Assembly (NCBI RefSeq): GCF_007997075.1
Contig: NZ_VORS01000007.1
Coordinates: 1-64,000 of the forward strand
Direction: 5' to 3'
DNA from: Polaribacter sp. IC073
GTDB taxonomy: Bacteria > Bacteroidota > Bacteroidia > Flavobacteriales > Flavobacteriaceae
Length of the DNA: 64,000 nt
The notes under the pieces are model-generated. The model did not search any database, was not told the origin of the DNA, and saw nothing but the letters and a program-made list of their open reading frames with translations. This document shows, piece by piece, positions 1-7,298 of this stretch. How positions within the stretch are numbered: the stretch's first letter is position 1; the number at the start of each line of letters is the position of its first letter. A program made the translations under genes and the position numbers.

Positions 1-1
1 T

Positions 2-91
2 TGTAATAAGCTTTTAAAACAGGCATTTGCAATCGCCAAATCTGGGTTAATATATGACGATACTTTCAGAAGTGTGTTGGTGAAAAATTAA
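2..91 (+). mobile_element. 3' end of an IS110-like transposase (cut by the window edge)
   Basis: An open frame runs from the window edge to a TAA at 89-91 and encodes 29 residues beginning CNKLLKQAFAIAKSGL. This resembles the extreme C-terminus of IS110-family transposases of Bacteroidetes, where an NKLL(K/R)QAFA segment closes the protein; the resemblance is from memory. Only the tail is visible, so neither activity nor the element end can be judged. It sits just downstream of the 2TM/histidine-kinase operon and faces it. It could instead be the end of an unrelated gene. Confidence 0.5.
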
Positions 92-153
92 GTGAATTTT
101 ACTTGTTTTTTACCACAGTACTTTGTTTGGCTCTAATTAGTTTCTTATGATCT

Positions 154-504
154 CTATTTTCCATCACTATAAAATTTGCTTTTTTTAAGGTCTTCTTTCT
201 CCATCAATTCTTTAATTTTCTTTTCCTCCCAATCATTTCCGAATCCTAAAGGTTTAAATCCGAAAACACCTAACCAATGAAAAAACATTCCTATTCCCCA
301 GAAAACCCATGTAGAATACACTCCAAAATTAGAAAAAGCATCTTCTATATTATCTCCGCTTTTTGTTAAGCCAAAAATAATAACGCCACTTATAAAAATG
401 TTTGCCAATATGTAAACCAGAAAGTGAACATAAAATCCTTTAATGGCTTTTACTCTCTTTTTTGCTCTAATAAAACTAGTTTCTTGTGTATAATCTTGTT
501 GCAT
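154..504 (-). CDS. 2TM domain-containing membrane protein
   Basis: Small inner-membrane protein of 116 residues. A basic N-terminal segment (RAKKRVKAIKGFYVHFLVY) runs into a first membrane span (about 25-47), a short linker and a second span (about 65-83). It ends with the family signature FGFKPLGFGNDWEEKKIKELM. This is the architecture of the 2TM domain found in Flavobacteria both alone and fused to LytS-type kinases. It is the last gene of a run of three such proteins behind a kinase and starts 4 bp after the preceding gene, so it is probably co-transcribed. The molecular role of the domain is not known to me; signal sensing or kinase modulation is inference from context. Confidence 0.85.
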   Translation of the reverse strand: MQQDYTQETSFIRAKKRVKAIKGFYVHFLVYILANIFISGVIIFGLTKSGDNIEDAFSNFGVYSTWVFWGIGMFFHWLGVFGFKPLGFGNDWEEKKIKELMEKEDLKKSKFYSDGK

Positions 505-508
505 CTTC

Positions 509-796
509 TTATTTATTTTCGTTCATAAATTCTCTAATTTTCTTCTCTTCCCAGTTTTTTCCAATTCCTATTAAATTGAATCCGAAAACCGTTAACCAGT
601 GAATAAAAAGACCTGTTCCCCAACCAAAAGCAGAAAACCAAAACCAATGAAAATGGGGTTCGAACTTTAAGTTAACAAAAATAATAACAGGTATAACAAC
701 ACAATAAATGCTTAAATGTGTGTAAAACCCTTTAATATCTTTTACTCTTTTTTGAGCTTTATAGTAGCGTTGTTTTTGTGTGAAGTCAAATTCCAT
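509..796 (-). CDS. 2TM domain-containing membrane protein
   Basis: 95-residue paralogue of its two neighbours. The N-terminal RYYKAQKRVKDIKGFYTHL is followed by two membrane spans (about 27-44 and 53-70) and the conserved tail FGFNLIGIGKNWEEKKIREF. The stretch FEPHFHWFWFSAFGWGTGL closely matches the 2TM domain fused to the kinase at 1122-2483 (FSPGFHWFWFPIFGWGMGL). This suggests that the free protein and the kinase domain arose by duplication of one another. It lies 2 bp from the upstream gene, so an operon is likely. Biochemical function unknown. Confidence 0.85.
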   Translation of the reverse strand: MEFDFTQKQRYYKAQKRVKDIKGFYTHLSIYCVVIPVIIFVNLKFEPHFHWFWFSAFGWGTGLFIHWLTVFGFNLIGIGKNWEEKKIREFMNENK

Positions 797-798
797 TT

Positions 799-1122
799 TT
801 ACCTAATGTTATTTTGTTCGTCCATAAATTTCTGAATCTTTCTCTCTTCCCAGTCTTTATTCATGAATAAGCTGAGCCCGAAAGTATTTAATGCCTGAAA
901 AGCAATTCCTATTCCCCAAAACAACCAAATCTTATAATTATGATAATCTGAAAAAGCTTCATAAAAAGTGTCTCCGTCATTTATATCTCCTGCAATAAAT
1001 ATAGCACTCAAAAAAATATTTATAATTACATACGTTGCCAGATGTTTATAAAACTTGCTAATTTTTTCAACCCTTTTTTTTGCTAAAATAAATCGCTGTT
1101 CTTGTGTTCTATTCGTTTCCAT
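799..1122 (-). CDS. 2TM domain-containing membrane protein
   Basis: 107-residue member of the same family: RFILAKKRVEKISKFYKHL, two membrane spans (about 28-46 and 65-83) and the tail MNKDWEERKIQKFM. Its first loop (GDINDGDTFYEAFSDYHNY) resembles that of the protein at 154-504, so these two form one subgroup and the 509-796 protein with the kinase domain another. Its ATG overlaps the stop codon of the kinase gene in a TAATG arrangement, typical of translational coupling. Function unknown; co-expression with the kinase is inferred from the overlap. Confidence 0.85.
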   Translation of the reverse strand: METNRTQEQRFILAKKRVEKISKFYKHLATYVIINIFLSAIFIAGDINDGDTFYEAFSDYHNYKIWLFWGIGIAFQALNTFGLSLFMNKDWEERKIQKFMDEQNNIR

Positions 1123-2483
1123 TATCTGTACTTTTTTTGCTGATTTTCTTTCTCCATCAAATCTTTAATCTTTCTATCTTCCCAATTACTTCCTAAGAAA
1201 ATATTGTAATTATTTACTTCTAAAAAATGAAAAGTCAACCCCATTCCCCATCCGAAGATTGGAAACCAAAACCAATGGAAACCTGGTGAAAACCTTAAAT
1301 TTATAAATATTAAAAACGGAATCACTAAACAATAAGAAGCTAAATTCTGATAGAATTCTTTTAATTTCTCTACCTTTTCTACTGCTTTAACATATTTGCT
1401 ATTTTCTAAATCTTCTGAGTACATTGTATTGTTCATTTTATATAAGAGCGGTAAACTCACCCTAAAAGTTTTGTTATTATTTTCTATTTTCACTCCTTTT
1501 TGAGTGATCAATCCATATCTATCAGCAATGTTTTGCAAACCAACTTTGGTACTCTTTCCTATTGCTTCTTTTGGGTTGACATTGTTTTCTATAATTAAAT
1601 AATTAGCTTCTTCGTAAATATGAATCGTTAAGGGTTTAGAAGTAGAAACTACATTGTGTTTTACGGCATTTTCTAATAAAAGCTGCAAAGACAACGGTAC
1701 TATTTTTAATTCATTGTTGCTTATTACATCAGGAATATTAAATTGAACGGCATCTTCAAAACGCATTCCTAACAATTCCATATACGTTTTAGCAAACTTT
1801 AATTCTTCTTCAATTGGTACTAAATCTTTATTCCGTTGTTCTAAAACGTATCGATACACTTTAGAAAGTTTTGTGGTGAATCTTTCTGCTTGCGCAGGAT
1901 TTTCGCCAATTAGACTGGTTAATACATTTAAACTATTAAATAAAAAATGCGGATCTAATTGGTTTTTTAAAGATTCAAATTTGGCAGTTTCTGTTTTTGC
2001 TACAATCTGCTGCTGCGTACTTTCTTGTGTCATTGCAGCTTTCCAGTTGATCATAAATCCTCTGGCATGCAAAAAGGTTGAAATTCCTAAAGAAAGAATA
2101 ATATAAAATAAATGAATCCAAAAGTAGTTTCCTTTAAAAAAATCACTAAAAGCTACACCATTTAAAACAACAAATACTACATAGTCTATAATTAAAACTA
2201 CCGGAATTGTATAAAGTACCGTTGCTATTATCCCAAACCAGACTCGTTGATTTGTTAATGTAATCCAATCCCATTTAGAAGATAAATAGTTGTTTATAAA
2301 TATGTTTCCAAAACCAATCCCAAAAGAATACATTCCAGAAATTATAAAAGTCCATATAATACTTTCTAAAGTTCGTTGCCCGAACACAAGACCAAACAGT
2401 AAACCAAATATTACGGTTAGTTTTAAGCATAAAATTGCTGCTTTTTTCAAACTTCTCATAGTGTAAACTTCTTGGTGTTTCAT
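1122..2483 (-). CDS. LytS-type sensor histidine kinase with C-terminal 2TM domain
   Basis: Membrane histidine kinase of 453 residues. Four N-terminal membrane spans lie at about 15-35, 42-64, 83-107 and 121-140. The His_kinase segment follows, with phospho-acceptor H179 in NQLDPHFLFNSL, then the HATPase region (ENAVKHN at 271-277; VGLQNIADRYGL at 314-325). Unusually, a complete 2TM domain (about 364-446, ending GSNWEDRKIKDLM) is added after the catalytic core, bringing the chain back into the membrane. M9 is an alternative start. LytS kinases normally work with a LytTR response regulator; none is visible here, but the operon continues toward the left edge, where IS110-like sequence begins. 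Confidence 0.88.
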   Translation of the reverse strand: MKHQEVYTMRSLKKAAILCLKLTVIFGLLFGLVFGQRTLESIIWTFIISGMYSFGIGFGNIFINNYLSSKWDWITLTNQRVWFGIIATVLYTIPVVLIIDYVVFVVLNGVAFSDFFKGNYFWIHLFYIILSLGISTFLHARGFMINWKAAMTQESTQQQIVAKTETAKFESLKNQLDPHFLFNSLNVLTSLIGENPAQAERFTTKLSKVYRYVLEQRNKDLVPIEEELKFAKTYMELLGMRFEDAVQFNIPDVISNNELKIVPLSLQLLLENAVKHNVVSTSKPLTIHIYEEANYLIIENNVNPKEAIGKSTKVGLQNIADRYGLITQKGVKIENNNKTFRVSLPLLYKMNNTMYSEDLENSKYVKAVEKVEKLKEFYQNLASYCLVIPFLIFINLRFSPGFHWFWFPIFGWGMGLTFHFLEVNNYNIFLGSNWEDRKIKDLMEKENQQKKYR

Positions 2484-2525
2484 TATATATTCTTTGATAT
2501 AAAATGTTGTATGGCTCGTAATTTA

Positions 2526-2939
2526 CTAAAATTTAAGATCTAATTTCATATTTTCATCTTTCAACATAAATTTAGCACCTTCAAATGTTGGTGGTGCAAA
2601 AGCCATTACATTATTAGAAGCACCATAATCTTCTAAAGGCATTCTATTTGCAGAGAAATCCATTTTACCATTATTATTTTTATCATGGTAACAAATAATA
2701 GCATACTCTCCTGAAGGAACATTTTCGAAAACTACAGTACTTTTACCATCTATAATTTTACCTTCTTTACCCTGAACAGGTATGCTGTTAAAATTTTCTT
2801 TGTTGTATAAAGCAAAACCTACTTTTCCTTTTTCTGAAGATACATTTACAACAGTTGCCGTTATTGAGTTGTTTTGAGCTGTTACGCTGTTTGTAATTGA
2901 TAACATTGCTGCGACTAAAATAGATAGTAAAAATTTCAT
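2526..2939 (-). CDS. DUF2141 domain-containing secreted protein
   Basis: Predicted periplasmic or exported protein of about 137 residues. The start is placed at the ATG at 2937-2939, because it opens a classic signal peptide (MKFLLSILVAAMLSITNSVTA, cleaved before QNNS); the frame can extend 15 codons further upstream without adding sense. The mature part has the DUF2141 pattern: GKVGFALYN, then FENVPSGEYAIICYHDKNNNGKMD, a compact beta-sandwich with an Asp/Asn-rich turn that could bind calcium. It lies upstream of the histidine kinase on the same strand with a 42 bp gap, so a shared transcript is possible. Function of the family is unknown. Confidence 0.8.
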   Translation of the reverse strand: MKFLLSILVAAMLSITNSVTAQNNSITATVVNVSSEKGKVGFALYNKENFNSIPVQGKEGKIIDGKSTVVFENVPSGEYAIICYHDKNNNGKMDFSANRMPLEDYGASNNVMAFAPPTFEGAKFMLKDENMKLDLKF

Positions 2940-3220
2940 AATGTTTGTTTTAATTGTTATTGATGGTTCAAAGATGCAACACAACCAAGGTTTTTAAAAT
3001 TAAAGAATACCCAACTGTATTTTTTTTAGGATGAATTGTAAAAATTAGATTAAAAAGGATATTTCCCTCCCGAAACATAAGGTTATCGAATTTCTTGATA
3101 AACACAATCTATAAAATCGAGTGACTTAAAAAAGTGTTTACTAAAGATTTGATAAATAATAAATTGTTTTTTTACTAAATTGATAAAAGTTAAAAAAAAA
3201 GCTTCTTTTTTCAGCTTCCA

Positions 3221-3253
3221 TTGAAAAAATAATATACATTTACAATATGTTTA
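3221..3253 (+). promoter_or_regulatory. candidate promoter of the arginine operon leader
   Basis: TTG at 3221-3223 and TATGTTTA at 3246-3253 are separated by 22 bases and approximate the Bacteroidetes pattern of TTG plus TAnnTTTG. Transcription would begin near 3260, just ahead of the Arg-codon-rich leader ORF. The last base of the -7 box deviates from consensus and the spacing is slightly long. An overlapping alternative -7 box (TACATTTA) lies at 3235-3242. Nothing else upstream explains the region from 2985 to 3220. Confidence 0.3.
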
Positions 3254-3275
3254 CTACAAAAAATAAAACAAATAC

Positions 3276-3360
3276 TATGGTTCCCAGGTTGCGCTTTCGC
3301 AATGCAATTCGCTAATGCTATATGTAGCAATAAACTGAAACCATAATTTTTTATTTTTTT
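3276..3360 (+). promoter_or_regulatory. putative arginine attenuator terminator fold
   Basis: TATGGTT (3276-3282) is exactly complementary to AACCATA (3339-3345), and CAG (3285-3287) can extend the stem with CTG (3335-3337). A T-rich run (3347-3360) follows directly. Two perfect hairpins sit inside the loop: TTGCG/CGCAA (3289-3293 and 3298-3302) and TGCTA/TAGCA (3316-3320 and 3325-3329). The 5' arm contains the leader ATG. A ribosome stalled on the CGC codons (3292-3312) would therefore mask the arm and block the terminator, while one that finishes at TAA would free it. The fold was found by eye; no energy was computed. Confidence 0.5.
3277..3315 (+). CDS. arginine leader peptide (attenuator ORF)
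   Basis: A 12-codon ORF reading MVPRLRFRNAIR and then TAA. Four of twelve codons are arginine (AGG, CGC, CGC, CGC), although the genes of this window overwhelmingly use AGA. The ATG follows an A-rich stretch (AAAATAAAACAAATACT), the usual Bacteroidetes initiation context. It lies 272 bp upstream of the first gene of the arginine operon and inside a terminator-like fold. Known leader peptides of amino-acid operons have this form: a short ORF enriched in codons for the end product, overlapping a terminator. Translation and regulation are inferred; the codon content and position are seen directly. Confidence 0.55.
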   Translation: MVPRLRFRNAIR

Positions 3361-3363
3361 ATC

Positions 3364-3468
3364 ATGTACCAATCAAAAAAACTTAAAAGCTCACAAATCA
3401 ATATTATTTTAATAGATAATACAAATTCTGTACGCCGCTTTTTCTCACCTCGCCCTTTGGGTGTTTAA
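3364..3468 (+). CDS. possible second leader ORF with CGC arginine codons
   Basis: 34 codons from ATG to TAA ending VRRFFSPRPLGV. All three arginine codons are CGC, as in the leader just upstream, and all lie in the last third. The ORF follows the T-rich run of the first fold, so it would be reached only by transcripts that read through. Its upstream context is T-rich and poor for initiation, which counts against translation. The 3' end overlaps a pair of competing stems (3444-3497). It may be a second regulatory peptide or chance. Confidence 0.3.
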   Translation: MYQSKKLKSSQINIILIDNTNSVRRFFSPRPLGV

Positions 3469-3497
3469 ATGATTATGGAATTAGGTGAGTCCAATTC
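3444..3497 (+). promoter_or_regulatory. competing stem-loops in the arginine operon leader
   Basis: CTCACCT (3444-3450) is exactly complementary to AGGTGAG (3483-3489) and encloses a small hairpin CGCCC-TTT-GGGTG (3451-3463, one G-U pair). A mutually exclusive hairpin GAATT/AATTC (3478-3482 and 3493-3497) uses part of the same sequence. No T-run follows, so this is not a terminator; it could affect translation or stability. It overlaps the CGC codons of the second small ORF and lies about 50 bp ahead of the first structural gene. Confidence 0.3.
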
Positions 3498-3548
3498 TGC
3501 ACTTCAAAGCAAAAAATTAAATACATTCAACTTTAAAATATCAATACA

Positions 3549-4163
3549 ATGGAAATTGTAATTGCTAACACATCACATACTATTTACGCAGATATTATCT
3601 GCAAAACAATAGAAGATGCTGCTCAAGTAAGAGGAACAGGTATCGCCAAAAGAAAACCAGCATACATTGCCACTAAAATGGAAAACGGAAATGCTGTTAT
3701 TGCATTGGAGGATGGTGAATTTGCTGGATTTTGTTATATAGAACAATGGGGTCACGGCAAATTTGTTGCCAACTCTGGTTTAATTGTACATCCTAATTTT
3801 AGAAATATTGGGCTAGCCAAAAAGATTAAACTCGTAATTTTTAACCATTCTAGAACCAAGTTTCCAGATGCTAAAGTTTTTAGCATCACTACAGGTTTAG
3901 CGGTTATGAAACTAAATACAGATTTAGGATACAAACCTGTTACTTTTTCTGAACTTACAGACGACCAAAGTTTTTGGGATGGTTGTAAAACGTGCCGAAA
4001 TTTTGATATTCTAACAAGAACAGAAAGAAAAATGTGCATGTGTACAGGGATGTTATTTGACCCTAAAAATAATAACAAAGAAGCCTCTAAAGAAGTGAAA
4101 GAGAGCGTTTTTCAAAAACTAAAAAATATAAAACAGAACTTGTTTCTAAAAAAAGATAAATAA
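3549..4163 (+). CDS. GNAT acetyltransferase-fold enzyme, probable N-acylglutamate synthase
   Basis: 204 residues. The CoA-binding region is visible at about 80-92 (VHPNFRNIGLAKK, an RxxGxA form). The C-terminal part has four cysteines in CxxC (146, 149) and CxC (163, 165) spacing, suggesting a metal site not typical of GNATs. It is the first gene of the arginine operon and overlaps argG by one base. From memory, the homologous Bacteroides gene next to argG was assigned by mutant fitness work as the N-succinylglutamate synthase, the missing first step of this pathway. Acyl donor (succinyl- or acetyl-CoA) cannot be read from sequence. The last 30 residues are Lys-rich and probably disordered. 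Confidence 0.7.
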   Translation: MEIVIANTSHTIYADIICKTIEDAAQVRGTGIAKRKPAYIATKMENGNAVIALEDGEFAGFCYIEQWGHGKFVANSGLIVHPNFRNIGLAKKIKLVIFNHSRTKFPDAKVFSITTGLAVMKLNTDLGYKPVTFSELTDDQSFWDGCKTCRNFDILTRTERKMCMCTGMLFDPKNNNKEASKEVKESVFQKLKNIKQNLFLKKDK

Positions 4164-5338
4164 TGAAAAAATTAGTAATTGCTTATAGTGGTGGTTTAGA
4201 TACTTCGTATTGTGCCGTAAGTTTATCAAAAGAATATGATGTACATGCTGTTAGTGTAAATACTGGCGGTTTTACATCAGAAGAAATTAAACAGATAGAA
4301 AGTAATGCTTATAAAATGGGCGTTTCTACCTATAAAAATATTGATGCGGTTTCAACATTTTACAATAAAGTAGTAAAGTATTTAATCTTCGGAAACGTAT
4401 TAAAAAACAGTACGTATCCGCTTTCGGTTAGTGCAGAAAGAATTATACAAGCCATAGAAATTATTGAATATACAAAGAGTATTGATGCAGAATATATTGC
4501 TCATGGAAGCACTGGTGCAGGAAACGACCAAGTGAGATTTGATATGATTTTTCAAACATTGGCGCCTAATATTAAAATAATTACGCCAATTAGAGACGGA
4601 AAATTAACAAGACAAGAAGAAATAGATTATTTAAAATCTGAAGGGATAGATATGCCTTGGGAAAAATCGAAGTACTCTGTTAACAAAGGCCTTTGGGGAA
4701 CTAGTGTTGGTGGTGTAGAAACTTTAAAATCTGAACTGCCTTTACCAAGTGAAGCCTATCCTTCTCAATTAGAAAAAGAAGGCGAAGAAAAAGTAACATT
4801 GACTTTTAAAAATGGTGAATTTGTTGCTTTAAACGGACAAGCAAACTTACCTGAAGTAAATATTGAAAACCTAAATAATAGTGCTTCAAAATTTGCAATT
4901 GGTAGAGATATTCATGTTGGTGATACTATTGTTGGTACCAAAGGAAGAGTTGGTTTTGAAGCTGCTGCTGCTTTAATTACGGTAAAAGCACACCATTTGT
5001 TAGAGAAACATACGTTAACAAAATGGCAATTACAACACAAAGAATATTTGTCTAGTTTCTACGGAATGCATTTGCATGAAGGTCAGTATTTAGATCCTGT
5101 GATGAGAGATACGGAAGCTTTTTTACAAAGTTCTCAAAAAATGGTTTCTGGTAATGTAGTGGTTTCTTTAAAGCCGTATCATTTTTCTTTAGACGGAATT
5201 ATTTCTGATCATGATTTAATGTCTAGCGCATTTAGTACGTATGGTGAAGAAAATAAAGCTTGGACAGCAGATGACGCTAAAGGTTTTATTAAAATCTTAG
5301 GCAATCAGAATAAAATATACAGACAAGTAAACTCGTAA
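4163..5338 (+). CDS. argG: argininosuccinate synthase
   Basis: 391 residues, the usual family length. It joins citrulline and aspartate with ATP to give argininosuccinate, the penultimate step of arginine synthesis. The N-type ATP pyrophosphatase PP-loop AYSGGLDTSYC is at 8-18, and HGSTGAGNDQVRF (about 114-126) carries the family's nucleotide/citrulline-binding segment. The start is set by a one-base overlap with the upstream GNAT gene (TAATG), indicating translational coupling. It stands second in the operon, unlike the common argG-argH pairing; argH is the last gene here. Confidence 0.95.
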   Translation: MKKLVIAYSGGLDTSYCAVSLSKEYDVHAVSVNTGGFTSEEIKQIESNAYKMGVSTYKNIDAVSTFYNKVVKYLIFGNVLKNSTYPLSVSAERIIQAIEIIEYTKSIDAEYIAHGSTGAGNDQVRFDMIFQTLAPNIKIITPIRDGKLTRQEEIDYLKSEGIDMPWEKSKYSVNKGLWGTSVGGVETLKSELPLPSEAYPSQLEKEGEEKVTLTFKNGEFVALNGQANLPEVNIENLNNSASKFAIGRDIHVGDTIVGTKGRVGFEAAAALITVKAHHLLEKHTLTKWQLQHKEYLSSFYGMHLHEGQYLDPVMRDTEAFLQSSQKMVSGNVVVSLKPYHFSLDGIISDHDLMSSAFSTYGEENKAWTADDAKGFIKILGNQNKIYRQVNS

Positions 5339-5350
5339 AATAAGTAATGC

Positions 5351-5383
5351 AGACCTTAAAGGTTATAAAAACCTGTGAGGTCT
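5351..5383 (+). repeat. intergenic palindrome (AGACCT family)
   Basis: Imperfect inverted repeat: AGACCT..AGGTT (5351-5364) against AACCTGTGAGGTCT (5370-5383), 11 of 14 positions paired. The motif AACCTGTGAGGTCT recurs between genes of many flavobacteria as far as I recall. It lies between argG and argC and may act as a processing or stability element in the operon transcript. Confidence 0.55.
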
Positions 5384-5398
5384 CAAAACATTTTTAAA

Positions 5399-6382
5399 AT
5401 GAAAAAATTAGAAGTAGGAATTATAGGTGGCGCAGGTTATACAGCAGGTGAGTTAATAAGGTTATTATTGAATCACCCAGAAACAACGATCAATTTTGTG
5501 TACAGTACTTCTAATGCTGATAACAAATTGTATAAAGTGCACCAAGATTTAATTGGTGACACAGAAATTGATTTCACAAGTGAAATTAACACAGCTGTTG
5601 ATGTCTTATTTTTATGTTTAGGTCATGGAAATTCAACAGCTTTTTTAGAAAAAACTACTTTTTCTGACAAAACAAAAATCATCGATTTAAGCAATGATTT
5701 TAGATTACTTGCTGATAAAAATTTCCAAGGAAAAGATTTTGTGTACGGTTTACCAGAATTAGACAAAGAAATTATAAAAACGGCTAAATATATTGCAAAT
5801 CCTGGTTGTTTTGCAACCGCTTTGCAATTAGCAATTTTACCTTTGGCAGCAAATGGTTTGTTACAAAACGATGTTCATATTAATGCGGTAACCGGCGCAA
5901 CAGGCGCAGGAACGTCATTATCTACAACGACACATTTTACATATAGAGATAATAATTTTTCTCATTATAAAGCATTTAATCACCAGCATTTAGGGGAAAT
6001 TAATCAGACAGTGCATCAGTTACAACCTAATTTTAATTCAGAAATTAACTTTGTACCTAATAGAGGTAATTTTTCTAGAGGAATTTTTGCAACTACCTAC
6101 ACCAAGTTTGAAGGTTCTATTGAAGAAGCAACAAAAATGTATAAAGCCTATTATAAAGATGCCGCTTTTACTTTTGTTTCTGAAAATGAAATTCACATGA
6201 AACAAGTTGTAAACACTAACAAATGTTTAATCCATTTAGAAAAACACGGAAATAAATTACTCATTACAAGCACCATCGATAATCTATTAAAAGGTGCTTC
6301 TGGTGCCGCAATTCAGAATCTAAATTTAATGTATGGGTTTGAAGAAACGTTAGGGTTGAATTTAAAAGCAAACTATTTTTAA
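5399..6382 (+). CDS. argC: N-acetyl/N-succinyl-gamma-glutamyl-phosphate reductase
   Basis: 327 residues from the ATG at 5399, chosen because MKKLEVGIIGGAGYTAGEL opens the Rossmann NADP-binding fold; an in-frame ATG at 5375 lies inside an intergenic palindrome. It reduces the N-acylglutamyl phosphate made by ArgB to the semialdehyde. The catalytic cysteine is in NPGCFAT (about 144-150), and HINAVTGATGAG and HRNF-like FVPNRGNFSRG follow as in the family. In this operon the substrate is probably the succinylated form, given the SOTCase-type carbamoyltransferase; that is inference. Confidence 0.93.
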   Translation: MKKLEVGIIGGAGYTAGELIRLLLNHPETTINFVYSTSNADNKLYKVHQDLIGDTEIDFTSEINTAVDVLFLCLGHGNSTAFLEKTTFSDKTKIIDLSNDFRLLADKNFQGKDFVYGLPELDKEIIKTAKYIANPGCFATALQLAILPLAANGLLQNDVHINAVTGATGAGTSLSTTTHFTYRDNNFSHYKAFNHQHLGEINQTVHQLQPNFNSEINFVPNRGNFSRGIFATTYTKFEGSIEEATKMYKAYYKDAAFTFVSENEIHMKQVVNTNKCLIHLEKHGNKLLITSTIDNLLKGASGAAIQNLNLMYGFEETLGLNLKANYF

Positions 6383-6420
6383 AAACAGGAGTTAGTAATT
6401 AGTCGATAGGTATTAGTGCC

Positions 6421-6466
6421 AATCACTAACAACTAAACACTAAAGACTAACAACTAAAGACTAGCA
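6421..6466 (+). repeat. degenerate ACTAA-type tandem repeat
   Basis: The gap between argC and proC holds repeated units of ACTAAC, ACTAAA and AAGACTA. Simple runs of this kind occur between genes in related flavobacteria. It separates two closely spaced operon genes and contains no ORF. Confidence 0.45.
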
Positions 6467-6469
6467 ATT

Positions 6470-7261
6470 ATGAAAGCAGCAATTATTGGAGCAGGAAGTT
6501 TAGGACAATCTATAGCCAAAGGTTTATTGAAAAATAAAACGGTGACATCTCTTTATCTAACAAAGCGAAATACAGATTCTATAAAAGCTTTTAAGGTTTA
6601 TGATGAAGTAATATTGACCTCGGATAATGAAGAAGCTATTCAAAATTCTGATATTTTAATTTTTGCTGTTCAGCCAAGGCATTTAGAAGATATTTTAAAA
6701 AACGTAAAACATCTTTTAAAGGATAATCATGTTTTAATTACGGTAATTACAGGTTTTTATATAGCTAAAATTGAAGCTATTGTTGGCGTTGATACCTATA
6801 TTATTCGTTCGATGCCAAATACCGCTGCTGCTGTTGGACAATCTATGACGTGTCTTTCTCCGAATACAAAAGGGAAAGAAAAAGTAGAACTAGCAAAAAC
6901 TATTTTTAATAGTTTGGGCGAATCTATGGAAATACCAGAAGAACAATTACAAGCGGCCACGGTTATTTGTGCAAGTGGAATTGCTTTTTGGATGCGTTTA
7001 ATTCGTGCAACAACACAAGGTGCGATTCAGTTAGGTTTTGAAGCTGATGAAGCCCATAAATTAGCGATGCAAACTTGTTTTGGCGCTGCTACTTTATTAA
7101 AAGAATCTGGCAATCATCCAGAAGCAGAAATAGACAGAGTTACCACTCCTGGAGGTTGTACTATTGAAGGTTTAAACGAAATGGAACATCAAGGTTTAAG
7201 CTCTTCTCTAATTAAAGGAATTAATAAATCATTTGATAAAATAAGTCAAATAAAAAACTAA
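6470..7261 (+). CDS. proC: pyrroline-5-carboxylate reductase
   Basis: 263 residues. It reduces pyrroline-5-carboxylate to proline using NAD(P)H. The dinucleotide-binding motif AAIIGAGSLGQSIAKGLL is at 3-20, and the C-terminal family signature TTPGGCTIEGLNEME at about 223-237. Its place inside an arginine operon joins proline and arginine synthesis, which share glutamate. The operon also has proB but not proA, so the semialdehyde-producing step must be encoded elsewhere. Confidence 0.92.
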   Translation: MKAAIIGAGSLGQSIAKGLLKNKTVTSLYLTKRNTDSIKAFKVYDEVILTSDNEEAIQNSDILIFAVQPRHLEDILKNVKHLLKDNHVLITVITGFYIAKIEAIVGVDTYIIRSMPNTAAAVGQSMTCLSPNTKGKEKVELAKTIFNSLGESMEIPEEQLQAATVICASGIAFWMRLIRATTQGAIQLGFEADEAHKLAMQTCFGAATLLKESGNHPEAEIDRVTTPGGCTIEGLNEMEHQGLSSSLIKGINKSFDKISQIKN

Positions 7262-7265
7262 TACA

Positions 7266-7282
7266 TAGGGTTGAAAACCCTT
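7266..7282 (+). repeat. short intergenic palindrome
   Basis: AGGGTT (7267-7272) and AACCCT (7276-7281) form a small hairpin between proC and argD. A similar AGGTT/AACCT pair lies between proB and the carbamoyltransferase gene (about 9238-9249). Both are followed by A-rich sequence rather than T-runs, so they are not terminators. Confidence 0.4.
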
Positions 7283-7298
7283 GATAAAATAAAAGAAT

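Noticed and set aside
1873..2106. 77-codon plus-strand frame inside the histidine kinase
   Set aside because: Antisense shadow of a conserved kinase region.
6421..6466. ACTAA-type repeats as a CRISPR-like array
   Set aside because: Units are short, degenerate and without spacers.
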